Positions 23,389-31,699 of a DNA stretch of 36,739 nucleotides are shown in pieces. Source of the stretch: an uncultured Oscillospiraceae bacterium (GTDB taxonomy: Bacteria; Bacillota; Clostridia; Oscillospirales; Oscillospiraceae); NCBI GenBank assembly GCA_900756495.1, contig CAAEKI010000111.1, forward strand, positions 1 to 36,739, read 5' to 3'. Below the pieces are notes generated by a model that was given only the letters and a program-made list of their open reading frames with translations, had not been told where the DNA came from and did no database searches. Position 1 is the first letter of the stretch. Every line of letters begins with the position of its first letter. A program made the translations under genes and the position numbers.

Positions 23389-25005
23389 TCACCTCCATTC
23401 AGCAGCGGCTGAGGAAGCAATGGACTGAGACGTTCCTGAGGAAGCGTAGGCGCGGTGGAGATCCAGCATATTATAACTTCGGAATTTTTGATAAAAGGTA
23501 GAGGACGGTGTCTCCTGTGTCGCTGCTAGACAACCGGTGGAAAGAAGCAGACGCACCGTAGAGGCTGAGCCGCTCAGGGCGGTCGGAAGAAGGTTTGCTG
23601 GCTCCCATAAGGGGTTATCAATTTGGATGCCCCCTATATTTTCCTTCAGCTGTGCGAATGGCGCTGCCAAAGCAACAGATACCAGGCGGAGACCGGCGCG
23701 TATACCAGAGTTAGACTCTGTCTCTGCCAAGGCTGCCAGCCGGAGGGACAATGCAGCTCCCACAGTGCCTCCGCCAGCTAAAACACCGTGCAGCCTTGCT
23801 GATTCTACAGCTCGAAGTCCGCGTGCCATCCGTTCTCGACGCTCGCTTGCTTCCGCGGGAGTAGCGCCGCCGGCCCGGAGGGTGGCGCAGCCGCCCGTCA
23901 AGTTGCCAATCCGCTTCCGAAGAAGTGTCCTTCGCTCGGGAGAGGTAGCTTGATTCAGTTGACGGCGGAGAAAAGCGACATGCGGCTGAAGGGACTGAGG
24001 GGGTTGTCCGACCGTAATGACAGTGCGCTCGGCATTCACGGTGACTGTTGCCGCCTGTCCGAGCTGCTCTAATTTAATATGATCTGCAGGTATTCCTAGG
24101 GAGGGGGAAAGTACCACTGCGCCGGTAAGAGCGGCGATATCCTGAAGGATATTCATTCGGCGAGCACCGAAGTCCGGTGCCTGTACCGCCGTGCACAGCA
24201 GTTTACCGGCGCGGCTGTTGGCGATCAAGGGGCCCAAAACCCCGGGGGTAAGGTCGTCAGCAAGAATGAACAACCCCCGTCCAGATTGGGAGGCCGCCTC
24301 TACTGCAGGCAGCAGTGCTCTGAAGTCTGAGAGCTGCTGATCGGTAATGAGGACAAGGGGATCATAGAGAGTGTGAGCCTCTCCAGGCTGACCGGAGGGC
24401 AGCATGGAAGAAAAGTACCCCCGATCAATCTGCATACCGCCGGAAAACGTGAGCTCATCGAGGCCAGATGCGGACTCCTCCACTGTAATGAGTGCGTCCG
24501 TAGCAGATGAGGCGACTGCTCTCATGATGAGGGAGCCTAAAATCCGATCATGTGCAGCCTGAGTGGCTACGTCTTCCAGTATATCTGCCTGTTTTGCTGG
24601 CGCTTTGCAGCTCTGAAGATCCCTCAGCACATAAGAAACACCGCGGGAGATCCCGCGGTTGACGGTGTTGGGCTCAAGGCCGGCGGCGATACACCGGACA
24701 GCCTCCCCGGCCATGGTATGTAGCAAGACAGCTGTCGTGGTTCCGCCATCACCCACAGTGTCCACAGTCCGCTCCATTGCCTCCAGAAGCAGACGGGCAC
24801 CCATCTGTTCAAAGGGATCTTCCAGTGCTATGCAGCGGGCAATCTCATCGCCTGAGAACGTTACATGGGGATTACCTTCGACTGCGGACAGGGCGGCGCT
24901 GCGCCCTGAGGGGCCTAGGGAGGGGCAGACGGCTGCCGCCGCTTTCTCAATCCCGCGATAAAGCAGGCCGCTGGCATCCGGCCCATATGAAAATAAGTTT
25001 GCCAT
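23389..25005 (-). CDS. Chaperonin-60 (GroEL-like) paralog with a damaged ATPase site
   Basis: A 538-residue group I chaperonin relative. The order of domains is kept: LGPSGR (30-35), Asp53 for GroEL Asp52, GDGGTTTAVL with Asp86 for Asp87, GGMQIDRGYFSS (apical entry), and GVLAGGG (407-413). Changes from GroEL: hydrolytic Asp398 is Arg395 in a gap-free alignment, Lys34 is Ser33, Lys51 is Gly52, Asp495 is Glu (WEP), about 26 residues including the NYGYNAATEEY nucleotide contact are missing, and there is no C-terminal GGM repeat. Neither a groES nor a second groEL is adjacent. AAGGAG precedes ATG 25005. It probably acts as a dedicated scaffold or holdase, or has a new role. Its operon partner is the DASS transporter. 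Confidence 0.85.
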   Translation of the reverse strand: MANLFSYGPDASGLLYRGIEKAAAAVCPSLGPSGRSAALSAVEGNPHVTFSGDEIARCIALEDPFEQMGARLLLEAMERTVDTVGDGGTTTAVLLHTMAGEAVRCIAAGLEPNTVNRGISRGVSYVLRDLQSCKAPAKQADILEDVATQAAHDRILGSLIMRAVASSATDALITVEESASGLDELTFSGGMQIDRGYFSSMLPSGQPGEAHTLYDPLVLITDQQLSDFRALLPAVEAASQSGRGLFILADDLTPGVLGPLIANSRAGKLLCTAVQAPDFGARRMNILQDIAALTGAVVLSPSLGIPADHIKLEQLGQAATVTVNAERTVITVGQPPQSLQPHVAFLRRQLNQATSPERRTLLRKRIGNLTGGCATLRAGGATPAEASERRERMARGLRAVESARLHGVLAGGGTVGAALSLRLAALAETESNSGIRAGLRLVSVALAAPFAQLKENIGGIQIDNPLWEPANLLPTALSGSASTVRLLLSTGCLAATQETPSSTFYQKFRSYNMLDLHRAYASSGTSQSIASSAAAEWR

Positions 25006-25084
25006 CGTCTTCTGCTCCTTGCTGAAATAAATGATCGTTTCTTGCTTCCGGCAATCTTATTTTAGACATGATGGGCAGAAAATG

Positions 25085-25131
25085 AAAAACAGTTCCTTAT
25101 TTTGACCGGCACAACAAAAACGGGTAGGAAC
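25085..25131 (-). terminator. Possible terminator after the LysR gene at 25136-26002
   Basis: On the minus strand GTTCCT pairs with AGGAAC (plus positions 25126-25131 and 25092-25097) across a long loop, followed by TGTTTTTC. The stem is short, so termination is uncertain. Confidence 0.3.
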
Positions 25132-25135
25132 AGAC

Positions 25136-26002
25136 TCAGATTCCGTCAATAAAGCGCTGGATCAACTTGGAAACAGGAGCCCCCTTTTTCCAGATTAAAA
25201 AGATATCCCATACGAAAGAGTCGTCATTGATCGGCAGTATCTTCAGCTCGGGCTGACTGAACATGTTGGCGACATAGTTGTTGGCGATCCCGACCCCGAG
25301 GTTTTCACAGGCGGCCTTGGTGATCATACCAATTTCTTTTGGGATAAAATCAATTTGAGGAGTAAAACCCTCGTCTTGGCAACGTGCAAAGAACTTGTGA
25401 TTGGTTTTGAATTCCTTGTTGGAGATAAAGATGGAGATGCCTTTTAGCTGGCTGATGTTAATGCTGTCACAGGCGGCAAGGGGATGTTGCCGGTTTACAA
25501 TGGCCCGTATGGGCTCATGAAAAATGAATTTACAGTCAAAGCGAGAACTGTCGATAGGGCCGCTGGTAAATCCGAGGTCTACTTCTTGGCTTTCTACAGC
25601 TGCCTCACATTTTTCGTCCGTATATTCACAGATCTCCAGCCGCCCTTCTGGAATAAGTTCATGGAATTGTGTAAACAGGAGCGTTGCCATTTTGACCATA
25701 ACACCATAGGAAGCGCCTACCCTCAAGATATTGCGGTTGTTCAGCAGCGGCGAACTAAAGTGATTCAGGCACTCATAGTAGAGCTCCAGAATCTGCTCCG
25801 CTTTTTCTGCAAAGTAGAGCCCCTCTTCTGTGGGGACGACTCCTTTTACAGAGCGTAGGAAGAGATTGCAATTGAGCTCATTTTCCAGCTTCATCATCAG
25901 GGTACTCAACCCCTGCTGAGAGATATAAAGGTTGTTCGCAGCCTTAGACAGGCTTCGGTCCTTACAAATCCGCAGGAAATATTCTAAGTGTTTAAATTCC
26001 AT
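25136..26002 (-). CDS. LysR family transcriptional regulator of the amidase/transporter locus
   Basis: A 288-residue LysR-type regulator. N-terminal helix-turn-helix: MEFKHLEYFLRICKDRSLSK, then AANNLYISQQGLSTLMMKLENELN and the LFLRSVKGVVPTEEG wing. The effector domain begins near residue 90 with ILRVGASYGVMVKMATLLF. AAAGGAAGT precedes ATG 26002. It is divergent from the nitrilase-TRAP genes and upstream of the chaperonin-DASS genes, so it is well placed to control both arms. Its own promoter overlaps one of two tandem palindromes in the 267-base divergent region. The inducer is probably a substrate or product of the locus (inference). Confidence 0.93.
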   Translation of the reverse strand: MEFKHLEYFLRICKDRSLSKAANNLYISQQGLSTLMMKLENELNCNLFLRSVKGVVPTEEGLYFAEKAEQILELYYECLNHFSSPLLNNRNILRVGASYGVMVKMATLLFTQFHELIPEGRLEICEYTDEKCEAAVESQEVDLGFTSGPIDSSRFDCKFIFHEPIRAIVNRQHPLAACDSINISQLKGISIFISNKEFKTNHKFFARCQDEGFTPQIDFIPKEIGMITKAACENLGVGIANNYVANMFSQPELKILPINDDSFVWDIFLIWKKGAPVSKLIQRFIDGI

Positions 26003-26048
26003 ATGATTGACTTCCTTTACATAGATATTAGTTGGTTTCCATAATTAG

Positions 26049-26077
26049 ATTTTAAAGAATCTGCCTCCGCCGTACAA
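26049..26077 (-). promoter_or_regulatory. Promoter of the LysR gene overlapping a palindrome
   Basis: Minus-strand TTGTAC (26072-26077), 17 bases, TAAAAT (26049-26054). The -35 hexamer is the outer end of one arm of the palindrome at 26072-26093, so regulator binding there should repress the gene. Confidence 0.6.
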
Positions 26078-26119
26078 CAACAGATTGTTGTACCAGGATA
26101 CAACAAAATATTGTAGTAT
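26072..26119. promoter_or_regulatory. Tandem palindromic operators between the two arms
   Basis: Two 22-base palindromes of the same plan, four bases apart. The first (26072-26093) has perfect nine-base arms, GTACAACAA and TTGTTGTAC. The second (26098-26119) has arms ATACAACAA and TTGTAGTAT with one mismatch. Start-to-start spacing is 26 bases. This two-site arrangement is typical of LysR recognition and activation sites. Confidence 0.65.
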
Positions 26120-26135
26120 GGAATCTGGTGCCAAA

Positions 26136-26154
26136 TTACCATTTTTCATGGTAA
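26136..26154. repeat. Third inverted repeat upstream of the nitrilase gene
   Basis: Perfect seven-base arms, TTACCAT (26136-26142) and ATGGTAA (26148-26154), around a five-base spacer. The motif differs from the tandem pair. Weak TTATAT and TATGAT -10-like boxes follow at 26168-26176, with no good -35 box. Confidence 0.4.
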
Positions 26155-26269
26155 CTGGCAACAAGGATTATATGATGTTCCTTTTTTCAAATATTGTGTA
26201 TGATGGGCTCGTAGGGCAGGTCAATCCACAAGTGAACCACAATTTGTTTTTGGAAAGGGGAACTGACAA

Positions 26270-27367
26270 TTGAATCGTATTGATATGTATCATGCCGGCT
26301 GTATTCAACCCATTATCCGCTCTGCCAATACGCGAGAGGACATCAAGCGCAATGTACAGCGCTGCTGCGAACTCATTGATGCCGCACCCCAGTTTTCCAT
26401 TGCGGGAGCGAAGGGGAGCTATAAAAACTGGTGGGCACCCTTCAAGCTGCTCAGCTTTCCGGAATTTTTTATCCAGGGACATGAGGGGAACTGGCCCTAT
26501 CAGCACTACATTGACAATGTACTTATCGAGTTAGATGGACCGGAATTGGAGCCCATTCGTAAAAAAGCAATGGAGCACAACATCTATATTGCCGGCTGTG
26601 CTCTGGAGCGGGATCCGGAATGGAAGGATACCGACTATTTTTTTAATACACATTTTATCATTGCGCCTACTGGAGAAATTGTACACAAATACCGCAAGCT
26701 GACTGTGGCGGCTCACTTTGAGCTCTCCTGCAGCCCACACGATATTTACGACGAATATGTGGCCAAATATGGAGACAGCTTGGCTACCTTCCTGCCGGTT
26801 ACTGATCTGGACATCGGTAAAATCGGAACCACCACCTGTATGGACGGACACTTTCCAGAGAACTACCGCGCACTAGGTCAGCAGGGAGCGGAGGTAATTC
26901 TCCATCCAGTGCTGGTGGATCCGCTGCTGACGGAACCTACAGACATGTGGTCCTGCATCAACCGGCTACGGGCATGGGAAAACGTGTGCTATACGGTCTG
27001 CTCCAGCTGGGGCGCCATTGAAGGAAGCCTCCGGCCGGAGAATACAACCCCGGGTCAATCCATGATCTGTAATTACAATGGTATGGTGCTGGCTAAGGCA
27101 AACGTCCCAGGTGAAGCCATTATCAGTGCGGTACTGAATCTGGAGGAGCTGCGCCGCCGTCGCTGTGATCCCAGCCGCAATTATCCTGTTATGCTGCGCA
27201 ATGAAGTGTACCGCAAGATCTATGAAAGGGATGTTTACGAGGCCAACCAATTTCTCGGGCACAATCCCAAGGATCGGGCGTCTCGTGAGTCGCGCAGTAC
27301 CATCCGGAAGTTCCTTGATGAGGACATTTTTGTCGCCCCAGAGAAGGTGCCTGATTTTATTAAATAG
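26270..27367 (+). CDS. Nitrilase-superfamily amidohydrolase (carbon-nitrogen hydrolase)
   Basis: A 365-residue enzyme with the Glu-Lys-Cys triad of the superfamily: Glu65 in LLSFPEFF, Lys143 in YRKLTV, and nucleophile Cys190 in TTTCMDGHFPENYR. Length and the DGHFPE context suggest an amidase-type rather than a true nitrilase branch, but the substrate is not determinable. It should release ammonia or an amine from an amide in the cytoplasm. The start is a TTG at 26270, nine bases after AAGGGG; an in-frame ATG at 26285 is an alternative that would drop five residues. It is separated from the TRAP genes by a strong promoter but lies in the same direction, consistent with use of an imported compound. 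Confidence 0.88.
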   Translation: MNRIDMYHAGCIQPIIRSANTREDIKRNVQRCCELIDAAPQFSIAGAKGSYKNWWAPFKLLSFPEFFIQGHEGNWPYQHYIDNVLIELDGPELEPIRKKAMEHNIYIAGCALERDPEWKDTDYFFNTHFIIAPTGEIVHKYRKLTVAAHFELSCSPHDIYDEYVAKYGDSLATFLPVTDLDIGKIGTTTCMDGHFPENYRALGQQGAEVILHPVLVDPLLTEPTDMWSCINRLRAWENVCYTVCSSWGAIEGSLRPENTTPGQSMICNYNGMVLAKANVPGEAIISAVLNLEELRRRRCDPSRNYPVMLRNEVYRKIYERDVYEANQFLGHNPKDRASRESRSTIRKFLDEDIFVAPEKVPDFIK

Positions 27368-27379
27368 TTGGAAAAAGAG

Positions 27380-27444
27380 GGGCAGATCTGCAATGCTTTA
27401 ATTCCAATTAAGGTAATTTGTCCCAATTGACAGAAAATCTGCCC
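27380..27444 (+). other. Long-loop stem between nitrilase and TRAP genes
   Basis: GGGCAGAT (27380-27387) and ATCTGCCC (27437-27444) form an eight-base stem around 49 bases. The loop contains a TTAATT-CC-AATTAA palindrome (27398-27411) and the stem end overlaps the TRAP promoter spacer. It could be a weak terminator or a regulatory loop. Confidence 0.3.
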
Positions 27445-27456
27445 GCCCTTTATAAT
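27427..27456 (+). promoter_or_regulatory. Consensus promoter of the TRAP operon
   Basis: TTGACA (27427-27432), 18 bases, TATAAT (27451-27456): both boxes match the sigma-A consensus perfectly, 70 bases before the large-permease start. Confidence 0.78.
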
Positions 27457-27525
27457 AAATTATCGGCACGCAGATGCTCTTGCTATTCGCTATATACGGA
27501 TGAAATGGAGGGGAAGAAACAAGCA

Positions 27526-28827
27526 ATGTCACTTATGACTATCGCCCTCTTGGGTATCGCAATTATGCTGGTGCTTATCTTCCTGGGCGTAAATATCGGA
27601 TTCTGCATGATAGTCGTGGGATTCTTAGGATATGTAGCCGTAAGGGATTGGGGAGCCGCGCTGTCGGTGCTTCGTACTTATACCGTATCCAGTTCCATGA
27701 CCTACTCTATGACGGTAATTCCTCTGTTTGTTCTCATGGGGCAATTTGTCTTTTACTCCGGCATCAGCGACGATCTGTTCCGATCCACGCGTATCTGGTT
27801 TGGACGCACGAAAGGCGGACTGGCTTATGCAGGTGTCCTTTCCTGCGCTCTTTTCGGGGCCATCTGCGGTTCCCTGGCGGCTACAACCGCCACGATGTCC
27901 CGGGTTGCCCGCCCTATTATGAAGGAGTATCACTATAAAGACGAGCTGGTAGGCGGCACAATGTCCTGTGCCGGTACGCTGGGGACCCTGATCCCCCCGA
28001 GCACGCAGTTTATCCTCTACGGCGTTATGGCGGAAGTCTCTATTGGAAGCCTGTTTGCCGCCGGTGTTGTGCCGGGGATAATCATGGCCATCTGCTTCTG
28101 CGGCGTTATCTTTATATGGAGCAAAATGAATAAGGAACTCTGTCCTGCCGGGGAAGCGACCAGTTGGAAGGAAAAGCTGAAGGCGCTCTCAGGCTTCTGG
28201 CGGATGCTGCTCCTCTTTGCCATTGTCTTGGGCGGTATTTTTTCCGGGCTGACCTCTGTTACCGAGTCTGCCGCCTTAGGGTGCGTGGTCGCATTTCTGA
28301 TGATGCTCTTTCGCCGCCGCTGTACCAGGGAGAGCATGAAAGCCTGCCTGCTGGATACCATCACTACGACTGGTATGGTCATGCTCAATATCGTAGGAGC
28401 AAATATTTTCGGAGCCTTTATTACAATTACCAACTTTCCCAGCACCATAGCCGGCTGGATTCAGTCTCTGGCAGTCCCTGGCTTTATGGTTATTTTCATT
28501 ATTATCATCATCTATGGCCTGCTGGGATGCATTATGGATACGCTGGCCCTGATCCTTCTGAGCATCCCCATTTTTCTCCCCATTGTGAATGTCTTTGGCT
28601 TTGATTTAGTCTGGTTTGGCGTTATCGTCTGCATGATTATGAACATGGGAGCGGTGACGCCTCCGGTCGGCCTGAGCTGCTATGTGTGCAGCGGCGTAAC
28701 CGGAATACCACTTTCGAAAGTGTTTAAGGGCGCTATACCATTTCTTGCTGCCTTTGGAATTGCCTTTATTCTCGTTGTGTTAATTCCCAACCTCTCTCTC
28801 TGGCTTCCGAGCCTGCTCAATGCATGA
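27526..28827 (+). CDS. TRAP transporter large permease (DctM-like)
   Basis: A 433-residue membrane protein with about 12 hydrophobic segments and clear DctM features: SYSMTVIPLFVLMGQFVFYSGISDDLF, GALFGAICGSLAATTATMSRVA, GTLIPPSTQFILYG and AVTPPVGLSCYVCSG. TRAP systems import carboxylates using a sodium gradient and a binding protein. ATG 27526 (MSLMTIALLG) matches the family start, though GGAGGGG is 12 bases away; ATG 27505 is an in-frame alternative. It is first in the operon, an unusual order since the large permease is normally last or follows the small permease. Confidence 0.92.
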   Translation: MSLMTIALLGIAIMLVLIFLGVNIGFCMIVVGFLGYVAVRDWGAALSVLRTYTVSSSMTYSMTVIPLFVLMGQFVFYSGISDDLFRSTRIWFGRTKGGLAYAGVLSCALFGAICGSLAATTATMSRVARPIMKEYHYKDELVGGTMSCAGTLGTLIPPSTQFILYGVMAEVSIGSLFAAGVVPGIIMAICFCGVIFIWSKMNKELCPAGEATSWKEKLKALSGFWRMLLLFAIVLGGIFSGLTSVTESAALGCVVAFLMMLFRRRCTRESMKACLLDTITTTGMVMLNIVGANIFGAFITITNFPSTIAGWIQSLAVPGFMVIFIIIIIYGLLGCIMDTLALILLSIPIFLPIVNVFGFDLVWFGVIVCMIMNMGAVTPPVGLSCYVCSGVTGIPLSKVFKGAIPFLAAFGIAFILVVLIPNLSLWLPSLLNA

Positions 28828-28868
28828 TAAGATCCAATCTAAATTATTTTTGAAAAGAGGAATACGGA

Positions 28869-29999
28869 ATGAAGACGCGTGTTTGCATGATCTCCCTGCT
28901 CCTGACAGCCGCCATGCTCCTTTCTCTGGGTGCCTGCGGCGGCGGACAGGCCTCGCAGCCCTCAAAGACTCCTGACAGCAGCGCACCGGATCATTCTGCC
29001 GAAGGCGGAGACGAGGTATACAGCCTGGTGCTCACAACGCATGACGCCTCGACAACGACCAAGGCCGACACACTCAATGCCTGGGCCGCGGACTTGGAAG
29101 AGAAGAGCGGCGGACGTCTGCATATCGAACTCTATTATGGCGGCACCATTGCCTCTGCAGCCGACTCCATGGATGTCGTCGGCCAGGGCGGGGCCGACAT
29201 GTGCTGGACCACTGTACCATTAAATGGATCAAAGTTTAAATACTGCAATGTATTCGCCTGTTACGGTGAGGAAATCACCAATACCATGCAGGCCACTTAT
29301 GCCCTGATCAAACTGGCACAGGAAAATGCAGACATTGTGTCCGAGTATGAAAACCACAATCTCAAGCTGATTGCCATTCATGCTATGACGCCCTGCAACA
29401 TCGGCAGCGCTACCACCAAGTTTGAGACCATTGAAGATTTCAATGGCGCCTCGGTCATGGCCATCAGCAAGACAAATATCGATATTCTCGAGGGCTTGGG
29501 GGCAGCCCCGATGGGAATTGTGGTTTCCGATCTCTATGAGAATTTCTCAAAGCATGTAAGTGAGACATTCCTGGGCGATGCTCTGCTCTACCAGTCAACC
29601 AACTCCTACGAACATATCAAATATATGAACGAGTATAATTTCAGCACCTGTATCGGCTTTCTGGCCATGAATATGGACAAGTACAACTCGCTGCCCGCCG
29701 ATTTGCAGGAGCTGCTTGACGGAGAATTTGAAAGCCTGTCCCTTGCCTTTGCCCAAAATGTCAACGATGGATATTTGGAGTTTGTCGACTTGATGGATGA
29801 GAGGGGCATTGAGATCTATGAACTCTCGCCTGAGCTGCTGTCCAAGGTAGAGGAGCTTATCCAGACAGAGGTTCACGACGTCTGGGTCGCCGACTGTGAG
29901 GCGGACGGTGTGGCCACCGCGCCTATCAGCGACGCCATTGAGAAGTACTTGGCCGAGGGCTACGAAATTTACGGAGCAGAGTACGATTGGTACAAGTAA
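28869..29999 (+). CDS. TRAP transporter substrate-binding lipoprotein (DctP-like)
   Basis: A 376-residue lipoprotein with signal MKTRVCMISL and lipobox LGAC (Cys23), followed by a Ser/Pro/Asp linker to about residue 45. The mature part has DctP features: LTTHDASTTTKADTLNAWAADLEEKSGGRLHIELYYGGTI, GADMCWTTVP, and SVMAISKTNIDILEGLGAAPMGIVVSDLYE. The usual ligand-binding Arg of carboxylate-specific DctP proteins was not obvious in the last segment, so the ligand may not be a simple C4-dicarboxylate. It should sit on the outer face of the membrane. AGAGGAATA precedes ATG 28869, 41 bases after the large permease gene. Confidence 0.9.
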   Translation: MKTRVCMISLLLTAAMLLSLGACGGGQASQPSKTPDSSAPDHSAEGGDEVYSLVLTTHDASTTTKADTLNAWAADLEEKSGGRLHIELYYGGTIASAADSMDVVGQGGADMCWTTVPLNGSKFKYCNVFACYGEEITNTMQATYALIKLAQENADIVSEYENHNLKLIAIHAMTPCNIGSATTKFETIEDFNGASVMAISKTNIDILEGLGAAPMGIVVSDLYENFSKHVSETFLGDALLYQSTNSYEHIKYMNEYNFSTCIGFLAMNMDKYNSLPADLQELLDGEFESLSLAFAQNVNDGYLEFVDLMDERGIEIYELSPELLSKVEELIQTEVHDVWVADCEADGVATAPISDAIEKYLAEGYEIYGAEYDWYK

Positions 30000-30042
30000 A
30001 AAAAGAGGTGTTTCTGACGCACTGGAAGGGATGGAAAAGGCC

Positions 30043-30567
30043 ATGAGTAAATTTTTCCGGGGGGTCAAACTCATAAGCCATGTCCTGGCGTGGGTTGGCA
30101 TCGCGCTTATAGTGGTGCTCGCTATTATGTACACGGCAGACGTGTTTGGACGCTTTGTGCTGGGCAGACAGATCAAGGGGACATTTGAGGTTGCTCAGTT
30201 TTTGCTGTGCCTTATCTCCTTTGCCTCTTACTCGTTAACGCAAACCAACCGCTCTCATATCCATGTCGGCTTTTTAGTTACCCGGTTCCCGCGAAGGGTG
30301 AAGTATGCTGTGTCTGCGCTGAGCTTTGCCCTGTGCACGGTTATGTGTATTATCGTGGCCTATGGACTTTGGACGCAAGGCGGGTTGGCGGCGGCAGGAA
30401 ATAAATTGACTCAGGTGCTGGAGATACCTTTTGCACCGGTCTACTATATGTCGTCTGCCGCGATGTTTCTCTTTGCCTTAACGCTGTTCACGGATATTGT
30501 CCGGAGCCTGATGGCGCTATTTGGAAACAAAGAGGCTCAGGGCAGCATTGATAAGGTATATTTATAA
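30043..30567 (+). CDS. TRAP transporter small permease (DctQ-like)
   Basis: A 174-residue protein with four hydrophobic segments and the DctQ core: VLAIMYTADVFGRFVLGRQIKGTFEVAQFLLCLISF, then QTNRSHIHVGFLVTRFP. It couples the binding protein to the large permease. ATG 30043 is preferred, with GGAAGGG 12 bases upstream; ATG 30031 is in frame but has the site directly against it. The gene is last in the operon, 43 bases after dctP, and a strong terminator hairpin follows within 25 bases. Confidence 0.9.
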   Translation: MSKFFRGVKLISHVLAWVGIALIVVLAIMYTADVFGRFVLGRQIKGTFEVAQFLLCLISFASYSLTQTNRSHIHVGFLVTRFPRRVKYAVSALSFALCTVMCIIVAYGLWTQGGLAAAGNKLTQVLEIPFAPVYYMSSAAMFLFALTLFTDIVRSLMALFGNKEAQGSIDKVYL

Positions 30568-30587
30568 TTTAATAGGTTAGCAAAGCA

Positions 30588-30634
30588 AAAGGACTCCCCG
30601 GCGCACATCTGCGCCGGGGAGTCCTTTAATGATA
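30588..30634. terminator. Bidirectional terminator hairpin
   Basis: An 18-base perfect stem, beginning AAAGGACTCCCC (30588 onward) and ending GGGGAGTCCTTT (to 30627), with a four-base CATC loop. It is between the convergent TRAP and phosphate-acyltransferase genes. Confidence 0.78.
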
Positions 30635-30654
30635 TCTTTTATGAGTGCCTGCAG

Positions 30655-31587
30655 CTAGCCGCCCTGCTGCTGCTTTCTCCACTCGTGAAGGACTGCGCAG
30701 AAGACCAGGGAGAGGAAAGTCTCCTCAGCGGCAGAGGAACGGGAAGTGAGGGCGATGGGAACCTTAGCGCCCACCACGGCGCCGCAGGTAACGGCGTGGG
30801 CATGGATGAGCCAGCTCTTTACCAGCGTGTTGGCGGCAATCAGATTTTGCGCAATGATTCCGTCAAAGCCGCCGCCCGCCCAGGGACAGTCGTACTGCTT
30901 CAGCCGGCAGGCGTCTTTGCTGACAATCAGATCGTAGGCAATGGGACCCCAGAGCTCGCAATCTGCAAAGGGCTTCTGCTTCTGCTCGGTTACCAGGCGC
31001 TGGGCCTCAATGGTGTCCGGCATATGGAAGTTTACGTTTTCCACAAGCGCCATCAGGGCCAGCTTGGGGTTTTCATAGCCGAAGGCCTTGAGAGCATCGG
31101 CCGTATTTTTGATAATGGCCTTCTTCTGGGTCAGATTTGGGCTGACAATAACCGTCATATCGGACAGAGCCAGCAGCTTGGGATATTCGGGGATAGAGGC
31201 CAGAGAGACATGGCTCATGAGACGCTCGGTGCGCAGGCCATTTTTCCTGTCCAGGCACGGCATCAGAAAATCTCTGGTGGGCAGATTGCCGCGCATCAGA
31301 ATTTCACCGTCGCCGCTGTTGATAATATCAATGGCGGCCTGCGTTACATTGTGGCCGGGAGGTGTATCTACCATGGTGTAAGGCTCATGCTCCAGGCCCA
31401 GCTTCTCCAGCTGTACCATGGTGCGGGCCCGGTCGCCTACCAATACAGGCTGAACAAAACCCTCTTTCTGGGCCTGGAACAGGCCCTGGAGCATATTCTC
31501 GCCGTCGGAACCCGCCAGGATAACCCGCATGGGACGGTCCAGCTTGGGAATACGGCTGATAATATTGTCAAAATTCTTCAGCTCCAT
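30655..31587 (-). CDS. Phosphate acetyl/butyryltransferase family protein
   Basis: A 310-residue member of the PTA/PTB family, which exchanges CoA for phosphate on short acyl groups. Seen: RVILAGSDGENMLQGLFQAQ, SGDGEILMRGNLPTRDFL, CELWGPIAYDLIVSKDA, and the C-terminal GAVVGAKVPIALTSRSSAAEETFLSL, which matches the acyl-phosphate binding end of Ptb. Length agrees with butyryl- rather than acetyl-type enzymes. No butyrate or other acyl kinase gene is nearby, so the direction and acyl group are unknown. GAGG precedes ATG 31587 by ten bases. It has its own strong promoter and shares the terminator hairpin at 30588-30634 with the TRAP operon. Confidence 0.88.
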   Translation of the reverse strand: MELKNFDNIISRIPKLDRPMRVILAGSDGENMLQGLFQAQKEGFVQPVLVGDRARTMVQLEKLGLEHEPYTMVDTPPGHNVTQAAIDIINSGDGEILMRGNLPTRDFLMPCLDRKNGLRTERLMSHVSLASIPEYPKLLALSDMTVIVSPNLTQKKAIIKNTADALKAFGYENPKLALMALVENVNFHMPDTIEAQRLVTEQKQKPFADCELWGPIAYDLIVSKDACRLKQYDCPWAGGGFDGIIAQNLIAANTLVKSWLIHAHAVTCGAVVGAKVPIALTSRSSAAEETFLSLVFCAVLHEWRKQQQGG

Positions 31588-31652
31588 AAGTACTGCCTCT
31601 TCTCTTATTCAGGTTTTTCGGGCGCACCGGGGCAAGCCGCGAATTTATTGCT

Positions 31653-31681
31653 ATTATACCTGATTTTAATAGCGTTGACAA
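31653..31681 (-). promoter_or_regulatory. Promoter of the phosphate-acyltransferase gene
   Basis: Minus-strand TTGTCA (31676-31681), 17 bases, TATAAT (31653-31658), about 65 bases upstream of the start codon. Confidence 0.8.
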
Positions 31682-31699
31682 GGGGCTTTTGCAGTGGGT

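Noticed and set aside
26085..26273. A 62-codon frame before the nitrilase gene
   Set aside because: It covers the tandem palindromes and weak promoter boxes and has no ribosome binding site, so it is regulatory DNA.
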